From positions 62,001-126,000 of the forward strand of contig CANMFE010000004.1 of the NCBI GenBank assembly GCA_947497085.1: a DNA stretch of 64,000 nt, read 5' to 3'. Of the stretch, positions 58,170 through 64,000 are shown piece by piece. Position 1 is the first letter of the stretch; every line of letters starts with the position of its first letter. The notes below the pieces were generated by a model that saw only the letters and a list, made by a program, of their open reading frames with translations, was not told the DNA's origin and did no database searches. The DNA is from an uncultured Sphingomonadaceae bacterium (GTDB lineage: Bacteria > Pseudomonadota > Alphaproteobacteria > Sphingomonadales > Sphingomonadaceae). The position numbers and the translations under genes are program-made.

Positions 58170-59225
58170 ATGGAACGCGAGAATCAGTTTATTGGCCAGT
58201 CGGGCGCATTTCTGGATGCCGTGGAAAGGGCCAGCCGTGCAGCCGGTCTGGAGCGCCCAGTGCTTGTCATTGGTGAGCGCGGTACGGGCAAGGAATTAAT
58301 TGCCGAGCGTCTGCACCGTTTGAGTCAGCGCTGGGATGGCCCGCTCGTTATCATGAACTGTGCGGCGCTGCCGGAAACTTTGATAGAGGCAGAGCTGTTC
58401 GGCCATGAAGCGGGCGCCTTTACGGGTGCAACCCGTGCGCGCGAAGGCCGGTTCGAGGAAGCGGATAGGGGAACACTGTTCCTTGATGAACTGGGGACAT
58501 TATCAATGGCGGCACAGGAACGGCTGCTCCGCGCAGTGGAATATGGTGAAGTGACGCGTATCGGTTCCTCGCGTCCCGTGCGAGTTGATGTGCGGATCGT
58601 CGCTGCCACCAATGAAGATCTGCCCGAACTTGTGGAGCAGGGGCGTTTTCGCGCTGACTTGCTTGACCGTCTTTCATTTGAAGTCGTCACATTGCCGCCG
58701 CTGCGTATGCGTGATGGCGATGTTGAGGTGCTGACCGATTATTTCGGGCGGCGCATGGCGGCGGAACTGGGCTGGAACGACTGGCCGGGCTTTGGCGACC
58801 TCGCCATGCAGGCTATGGTCCGCTATCCATGGCCAGGTAACGTGCGTGAACTGCGCAATGTGGTTGAACGCGCCATCTATCGCTGGGACAATCCCGAACG
58901 TTCGGTCGACCATATTGTGTTTGACCCCTTTGAAAGCCCCTGGAAGCCACTGCCATCCAAGATTCGCTCAATTGAGAGCGAAGGCAGTGAAAAACACGCA
59001 TTGCCTGCATCTGTTGCCGAAGAGGCGGGGGCGCCTGAACTGCAGATGCTGGCAGGGATTGACGAAATTGACGACCTGAAGGCAGCGGTTGACTCCCATG
59101 AAAAAACCATTCTTCAGCATGCCATGGCCAAGCACCGTTATAACCAGCGGCAGACGGCAAAGGCGCTGAGCCTTAGTTATGACCAGCTGCGCCATGCGCT
59201 GAAAAAGCATGATTTGCTGGGCTGA
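58170..59225 (+). CDS. pspF: PspF, sigma-54-dependent transcriptional activator
   Basis: A 351-residue AAA+ enhancer-binding protein that remodels sigma-54 RNA polymerase at the psp promoter. It lacks a regulatory receiver domain, as PspF does. Walker A is GERGTGKE (35-42), the sigma-54 contact loop GAFTGA is at 82-87, Walker B is GTLFLDE (101-107) and the C-terminus has a FIS-type helix-turn-helix (HRYNQRQTAKALSLSYDQLR). It is divergent from the psp operon. Confidence 0.94.
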   Translation: MERENQFIGQSGAFLDAVERASRAAGLERPVLVIGERGTGKELIAERLHRLSQRWDGPLVIMNCAALPETLIEAELFGHEAGAFTGATRAREGRFEEADRGTLFLDELGTLSMAAQERLLRAVEYGEVTRIGSSRPVRVDVRIVAATNEDLPELVEQGRFRADLLDRLSFEVVTLPPLRMRDGDVEVLTDYFGRRMAAELGWNDWPGFGDLAMQAMVRYPWPGNVRELRNVVERAIYRWDNPERSVDHIVFDPFESPWKPLPSKIRSIESEGSEKHALPASVAEEAGAPELQMLAGIDEIDDLKAAVDSHEKTILQHAMAKHRYNQRQTAKALSLSYDQLRHALKKHDLLG

Positions 59226-59395
59226 AAAGACTCTTTAATTACCCCATTGCAAAGCCGCGAATCCTCACCTATATCCCCCTTATCCCGACATTATGACAGG
59301 TGAAGGGGCTGGCGCCAGAAGGGGCCGGCACAATCGGCATTGCATATAAGCTGCATAAGCCACAGGATTTGAAAGAGATCGCACCATTGGCTGAG

Positions 59396-59932
59396 ATGGA
59401 CGCATTGACACAATTGATTGAACCCGAAGTAAAGGCTTTGGGCTTCGCGCTTGTGCGTATCAAGCTGACAGGCAGTGCAGGGGATCGCACCTTGCAGGTC
59501 ATGGCCGAGCGCCCTGATACACGGCAGTTGGTGATAGAAGACTGTGCCGAACTGTCGCGCAGATTGTCTGAAAAGCTTGATGAGAGCGATCCGATTGACG
59601 GTGCTTACCGTCTGGAGGTGAGTTCGCCTGGTATCGACCGTCCGCTGACGCGGCTCCAGGATTTTGCCGACTGGTCTGGTTATGATACACGCGTCAATCT
59701 GCGTGAGGCGGTTGATGGGCGCAAGGTGCTCACCGGTGTCCTGCGCGGCGTGGATGGGGAGCAGATCAGCTTTGAGGACCGTAAGGGACAAAGCTTTACT
59801 TTCGGTCATGACACTGTACATGCCGCGAAACTAATTTTGACCGACCGCCTGATCGCGGAAACGACACCGATCTCCGCCGATGATGCGGAAGAAATTGAAA
59901 CCGAAACTCTTGAAACGGAACAGGAAGACTAA
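59396..59932 (+). CDS. rimP: Ribosome maturation factor RimP
   Basis: 178 residues from ATG 59396; the frame is open to GTG 59300, which would add 32 residues with no family match. The core LIEPEVKALGFALVRIKLTG, then YRLEVSSPGIDRPLTRLQDF is typical; it aids 30S subunit maturation. The C-terminal acidic tail is loose. It begins the rimP-nusA-ylxR-infB run, with nusA 2 bp after its stop. Confidence 0.9.
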   Translation: MDALTQLIEPEVKALGFALVRIKLTGSAGDRTLQVMAERPDTRQLVIEDCAELSRRLSEKLDESDPIDGAYRLEVSSPGIDRPLTRLQDFADWSGYDTRVNLREAVDGRKVLTGVLRGVDGEQISFEDRKGQSFTFGHDTVHAAKLILTDRLIAETTPISADDAEEIETETLETEQED

Positions 59933-59934
59933 CC

Positions 59935-61563
59935 ATGGCCAGTGCCATTTCTGCAAATAAGGCTGAATTGCTGGCAATTGCGAATGCAGTTGCATCGGAA
60001 AAAATGATCGACAAGACGATTGTTATCGAAGCAATGGAAGAGGCGATCCAGCGTGCTGCGCGTGCCCGCTACGGTGCCGAGAATGATATCCGTGCAAAGC
60101 TGGATCCGCAAACCGGCGATCTGCGCTTGTGGCGTGTTGTTGAGGTGGTTGAGGAAGTCGAGGACTATTTCAAGCAGGTCGACCTGAAAGGCGCCAAGAA
60201 ACTCGAAAAAGACGCCAAGCTAGGTGATTTTATTGTCGATCCGCTGCCACCGGTTGATCTGGGCCGTATTGACGCGCAGGCCGCCAAGCAGGTGATTTTC
60301 CAGAAAGTGCGTGATGCAGAGCGTGAGCGCCAGTTTGAAGAGTTCAAGGATCGCGGCGGTGAGATTATCACTGGCGTGGTGAAATCGGTCGAATTCGGCC
60401 ATGTGATCGTGAACCTTGGCCGTGCAGAAGGCGTTATTCGCCGCGATCAGCAGATCCCGCGCGAAGTTGCCCGTACCGGCGACCGTATCCGCGCGCTTAT
60501 CATGAAGGTGGAGCGCCAGAACCGCAGCCCGCAGATTTTCCTGAGCCGCGCGCATCCCGATTTCATGCGCAAGCTGTTTGCGCAGGAAGTGCCCGAAATT
60601 TATGACGGTATTATCGAAATCAAGGCTGCGGCCCGCGATCCAGGCAGCCGCGCCAAAATCGGTGTGATCAGCCATGACAGTTCGATTGATCCGGTTGGCG
60701 CGTGTGTCGGTATGAAGGGTAGCCGCGTGCAGGCCGTCGTGCAGGAAATGCAGGGCGAGAAAATCGACATTATTCCATGGTCTGAAGATACCGCGACATT
60801 CGTCGTGAACGCGCTTCAGCCTGCAACGGTCAGCCGTGTGCTGATTGATGAGGAAGAAAGCCGGATCGAAGTCGTTGTGCCTGATGACCAGCTATCACTT
60901 GCCATTGGCCGCCGCGGACAGAATGTGCGTCTGGCATCGCAGCTCACCGGCTCGGCTATCGACATTATGACCGAAGCGGAATCGAGCGAGAAACGCCAGA
61001 AGGAATTCTCCGAACGCTCTGAAATGTTCCAGAACGAGCTTGATGTTGATGAAACATTGTCGCAGCTGCTCGTTGCCGAAGGCTTTAGCGAGATGGAAGA
61101 AGTCGCCTATGTTGCGCCTGAGGAACTTTCCAGCATTGAAGGTTTTGATGAAGAGCTGGCTGCCGAGTTGCAAAGCCGTGCACAAGAAGCGTTGGAGCGC
61201 CGCGAAGAGGCAGCACGCGAAGAGCGCCGCGAACTGGGCGTGGAAGATGACATTGCCGAAATGCCGCACCTGAGCGAAGGCATGCTGGTGACACTGGGTA
61301 AGGCAGGTATCAAAACGCTTGATGACCTTGCTGATCTTGCCACGGATGAACTGGTTGCCCGCAAACGCGCTGAACCGCGCCGCCGTGATGGCAAGGGCAA
61401 GCGCAATGAGGATAAAGGCGGCATTCTGGCCAGCTATAACCTGACCGAAGAGCAGGGCAATGAGATCATCATGGCCGCCCGTGCGCACTGGTTTGAAGAC
61501 GAAGATGATGCGGCCAGCGATGCGGGCAAAGGGGAGGACGCAGTTGCGGAAACTCCCCAATGA
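59935..61563 (+). CDS. nusA: Transcription termination/antitermination protein NusA
   Basis: 542 residues: N-terminal RNA-polymerase-binding domain, S1 domain ([20 protein letters not shown]), two KH domains ([20 protein letters not shown] and [16 protein letters not shown]) and C-terminal helix-hairpin-helix repeats. The acidic C-terminal stretch is typical of alphaproteobacteria. The next gene overlaps its 3' end. Confidence 0.97.
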   Translation: MASAISANKAELLAIANAVASEKMIDKTIVIEAMEEAIQRAARARYGAENDIRAKLDPQTGDLRLWRVVEVVEEVEDYFKQVDLKGAKKLEKDAKLGDFIVDPLPPVDLGRIDAQAAKQVIFQKVRDAERERQFEEFKDRGGEIITGVVKSVEFGHVIVNLGRAEGVIRRDQQIPREVARTGDRIRALIMKVERQNRSPQIFLSRAHPDFMRKLFAQEVPEIYDGIIEIKAAARDPGSRAKIGVISHDSSIDPVGACVGMKGSRVQAVVQEMQGEKIDIIPWSEDTATFVVNALQPATVSRVLIDEEESRIEVVVPDDQLSLAIGRRGQNVRLASQLTGSAIDIMTEAESSEKRQKEFSERSEMFQNELDVDETLSQLLVAEGFSEMEEVAYVAPEELSSIEGFDEELAAELQSRAQEALERREEAAREERRELGVEDDIAEMPHLSEGMLVTLGKAGIKTLDDLADLATDELVARKRAEPRRRDGKGKRNEDKGGILASYNLTEEQGNEIIMAARAHWFEDEDDAASDAGKGEDAVAETPQ

Positions 61564-62290
61564 CACTTCAAATGATCCGGTAAGACGCTGCATCCTTTCG
61601 GGTGCGACGGCGCCCAAGGATGAGTTGATACGGCTGGCACTTGGCCCCAATGGCCAGGTGGCCCCCGATGTGCGCGCTGCTGCGCCTGGGCGCGGCGCGT
61701 GGATTGGTGTGGGCCGTGCAGAGCTGGAAGCCGTCATGGCCAAGGGTAAGCTGAAAGGCGCATTGGCACGGGCCTTCAAGGGCGGGGTGGCCAATATTCC
61801 GGCTGACTTGCCCGCATTGATTGACATGGCGCTGGAACGTGTATTTCTTGACCGGCTTGGTCTGGAAGCGCGTTCGGGTCAGCTTTTTACGGGCTTTGAT
61901 AAAATTAACGTCGCTGCGCGTCAGGGGCAGGTGCATTTGATGATGCATGCCGCAGATGCCAGCGAAGATGGCAACCGCAAACTGGATCAGGCATGGCGCA
62001 TCGGCAGCGATGCAGAGGGCAGTAATTTGCGCGGGCTCGTCTTGCCTATAGACCGCTCCCCCCTATCTGTGGCATTGGGGCGGGAAAATGTGGTCCATCT
62101 GGCAGTTACCGATCGCGCAGCGGCAACGCGTATGGGTAAAATCGCGATGCGTCTGGCACGTTATCGCGGCGGCAATGTCGATGAAGCCGGGTTTATGGCC
62201 GGTATCATGGATAAAGAAGAGGGTGGTAACACCACTATAGGCGAGGGCCATGTGGTCTCCGCAATACAAGAAGAAGTAATGAAGGGCTAA
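61544..62290 (+). CDS. YlxR/DUF448 RNA-binding protein with L7Ae-like C-terminus
   Basis: 248 residues from TTG 61544, chosen because GGGGAGG lies 6 nt upstream; ATGs further upstream have no such site. The YlxR domain is PVRRCILSGATAPKDELIRL plus GRGAWIGVGRAELE; the C-terminal part (ARSGQLFTGFDKINVAARQG) is L7Ae-like. The gene overlaps the nusA end by 20 bp. Function in translation or RNA metabolism is inferred from family and context. Confidence 0.88.
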   Translation: MRKLPNDTSNDPVRRCILSGATAPKDELIRLALGPNGQVAPDVRAAAPGRGAWIGVGRAELEAVMAKGKLKGALARAFKGGVANIPADLPALIDMALERVFLDRLGLEARSGQLFTGFDKINVAARQGQVHLMMHAADASEDGNRKLDQAWRIGSDAEGSNLRGLVLPIDRSPLSVALGRENVVHLAVTDRAAATRMGKIAMRLARYRGGNVDEAGFMAGIMDKEEGGNTTIGEGHVVSAIQEEVMKG

Positions 62291-62299
62291 GTCTGTTCG

Positions 62300-64000
62300 A
62301 TGAGTGATAAAGAGAAAAAAGAGTCAAAACCGGCACGCAAACCATTGGGTTTGAAGCGTTCGGTCGAGGCTGGAGAAGTCAAGCAGACGTTTAGCCATGG
62401 CCGTACCAACAAGGTGGTGGTCGAGGTCAAGCGCCGCAAGCTGGTGGGCAAGCCCGGTGCGCAGGAAGCCGCGAAGAAAATCGATCCGGCTGCCCCGCCT
62501 GTGCAAAAAGCACCTGAAAAACCGGCACCCGCACCCGCACCTAAGCCCAAGCCGAAAGTCGCGGACACACTGACCCGCCAGGAACGGCAGGAAAAGCTGC
62601 TGCGTGAGGCCGAGGAAGCACGGTTGGCCGCGCTAGAAGAAACGCGCCGCCGCGAGATACAGAAAAAGAAGGAAAGCACGGCAGAAGAAAAACGCCGGGC
62701 TGAAGAAAACAAGAAAGCCAGCGCTGAAGAGAAAAAAGCCGCTGAAGAAGCTGTCAAGCAGGCCGAGGCCGAAGTTGTGCAGAAAGAGGCAGAAGAGCAA
62801 AAGGCGGCTGCAGACGCATCTGCTGCTGCAACAGGCGATAAAACGCCTGCGCCGCGTAAGTTTACACCCGTTGAGCGTCCGCCCCGGCCTGAAGCAAAGA
62901 AACCGGCGTCCAAGCCATCGCGTTCACGCGGTGAACGCCGCCAGTCGGGCAAGCTGACTGTCACCAAGGCATTGTCACAGGGCGATGGCGGTGCCCGCGC
63001 TCGCTCGCTGGCTGCGCTGAAACGTGCGCGTGAGAAAGAAAAGCGCGCGCAGATGGCCGGCCAGCCACGCGAGGCGAAACCGAAACAGAGCCGCGAAGTG
63101 ATTGTGCCTGAAGCCATTACGGTGCAGGAACTGGCCAAGCGCATGGGTGAAAAGGGCGCGGATCTGGTCAAAGCTTTGTTCAACATGGATATGATGGTGA
63201 CGGTGAACCAGACGATTGATGCGGATACGGCGGAATTGCTGGTTGAAGAATTTGGCCATAAAATCAAGCGTGTATCCGATGATGATATCGAAATTGATGT
63301 TGAAACAGACGTTGATCCCGAAGATACGCTGAAACCGCGTCCTCCGGTCGTGACGATCATGGGACATGTCGACCACGGCAAGACTTCGCTGCTTGACGCC
63401 CTGCGCGGCACCGATGTGGTTACTGGCGAAGCTGGCGGTATTACCCAGCATATCGGCGCGTATCAGGTGAAGCGTAAAGATGGCAATGTCATCACTTTCC
63501 TGGATACGCCGGGACACGAAGCCTTTACTGAAATGCGCCTGCGCGGTGCCAATGTCACCGATATTGTCATACTGGTAGTGGCGGCTGATGATGGCCTGAT
63601 GCCGCAGACAATTGAGGCGATCAGTCATACCAAGGCCGCTGATGTGCCGATGATTGTCGCCATCAATAAAATCGACAAGGATGGCGCCAATCCGCAAAAA
63701 ATCCGCGAACGTCTTCTGGAACATGAAGTGATTGTGGAAGCGATGTCGGGTGATGTGCAGGATGTGGAAGTTTCCGCGCTTAAAGGTACCAACCTGGATG
63801 AACTGGTCGAAAAAATCATGCTGCAGGCGGAATTGCTTGAGCTGAAAGCTAACCCTGACCGTAATGCTGATGCCACGGTTATCGAGGCGAAGCTTGATAA
63901 AGGCCGCGGCCCGGTAGCGACAGTTCTGGTCAACCGCGGCACGCTGAAACGCGGTGACGTTTTTGTTGTCGGCGGTGAAAGCGGCAAGGTCCGCGCGCTG
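62300..64000 (+). CDS. infB: Translation initiation factor IF-2 (partial, runs off right edge)
   Basis: 567 codons visible of a usual 850-900. A long charged N-terminal region (Ala, Lys and Glu rich, about 1-250) precedes the IF2_N domain [20 protein letters not shown] and the G domain: [20 protein letters not shown] (P loop), [15 protein letters not shown] and NKIDKDG. IF-2 delivers initiator tRNA to the 30S subunit in a GTP-dependent manner. It begins 10 bp after the YlxR stop. Confidence 0.96.
   Translation, partial: MSDKEKKESKPARKPLGLKRSVEAGEVKQTFSHGRTNKVVVEVKRRKLVGKPGAQEAAKKIDPAAPPVQKAPEKPAPAPAPKPKPKVADTLTRQERQEKLLREAEEARLAALEETRRREIQKKKESTAEEKRRAEENKKASAEEKKAAEEAVKQAEAEVVQKEAEEQKAAADASAAATGDKTPAPRKFTPVERPPRPEAKKPASKPSRSRGERRQSGKLTVTKALSQGDGGARARSLAALKRAREKEKRAQMAGQPREAKPKQSREVIVPEAITVQELAKRMGEKGADLVKALFNMDMMVTVNQTIDADTAELLVEEFGHKIKRVSDDDIEIDVETDVDPEDTLKPRPPVVTIMGHVDHGKTSLLDALRGTDVVTGEAGGITQHIGAYQVKRKDGNVITFLDTPGHEAFTEMRLRGANVTDIVILVVAADDGLMPQTIEAISHTKAADVPMIVAINKIDKDGANPQKIRERLLEHEVIVEAMSGDVQDVEVSALKGTNLDELVEKIMLQAELLELKANPDRNADATVIEAKLDKGRGPVATVLVNRGTLKRGDVFVVGGESGKVRAL

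Noticed and set aside
60895..61827. A 310-codon minus-strand frame opposite nusA and ylxR
   Set aside because: It overlaps two firmly identified genes and shows no family features.
62287..63411. A 374-codon minus-strand frame opposite infB
   Set aside because: Serine- and alanine-rich composition mirrors the infB lysine/alanine codons; no ribosome-binding site or family feature.

Overview
The window is a continuous stretch of a moderately GC-rich bacterial chromosome. Gene content points to an alphaproteobacterium, most likely Sphingomonadales: RNase E with a long acidic insertion in its S1 domain, the sdhB-thioesterase-zapE-mdh order, rimP-nusA-ylxR-infB, tandem cysteine desulfurases followed by a 2Fe-2S ferredoxin, and inverted-repeat intergenic elements of the kind common in sphingomonads. 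The order is inferred from gene families; the genus cannot be fixed from sequence alone. No phage, plasmid or transposase genes and no CRISPR array were seen.

Layout. 1-3550 (minus): sdhB, a PaaI-type thioesterase, zapE and mdh (truncated at the left edge), i.e. TCA-cycle genes without the other sdh genes next to them. 3618-8129: a more AT-rich surface-polysaccharide patch with a TagF-like glycerophosphotransferase, a GT4 glycosyltransferase with an apparent AUC start, a Wzx-like flippase and a nucleotidyltransferase. 8227-15309: rne (minus), then an N-acetylmuramoyl-L-alanine amidase and penicillin-binding protein 1A (plus). 15360-16599: an AT-rich group of two lipoproteins and a 41-residue peptide. 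16981-22392: prfB, an exported methyltransferase-like lipoprotein, a nitronate monooxygenase, a 2-hydroxyacid dehydrogenase and an SH3 protein. 22525-29318: thiolase divergent from a leucine-catabolism operon (isovaleryl-CoA dehydrogenase, 3-methylcrotonyl-CoA carboxylase beta and alpha) that carries a HEPN-like gene between the two carboxylase subunits. 29430-35312: prepilin peptidase, aldehyde dehydrogenase, tRNA-Leu(CAA), a short-chain dehydrogenase and hydrolases. 35453-39189: two cysteine desulfurases, ferredoxin, a class A beta-lactamase and dodecin. 39265-44880: SRP RNA, dnaX, ybaB, lon (with a heat-shock-type promoter) and HU. 45007-53927: a lipoprotein, rlmB, tRNA-Tyr, a flavin reductase divergent from an acyl-CoA dehydrogenase pair plus enoyl-CoA hydratase, a PspA-like protein, a second nitronate monooxygenase, a thioesterase and a J-domain protein.

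53924-59225 is the most distinctive region: a phage-shock-protein (Psp) locus. pspF is divergent from a long minus-strand operon that begins at a near-consensus sigma-54 promoter and encodes a 70-residue membrane peptide, PspA, PspB, PspC and then five further small membrane proteins, four of them ending in a PspB-like coiled coil. SufE and a small exported protein follow. The window closes with the transcription/translation operon rimP-nusA-ylxR-infB, with infB cut by the right edge.

Several candidate regulatory sites were read directly: the sigma-54 promoter and upstream repeat of the psp operon, a sigma-32-like promoter for lon, a perfect 16-bp palindrome in front of the acyl-CoA dehydrogenase operon and an imperfect 33-bp palindrome between thiolase and isovaleryl-CoA dehydrogenase.
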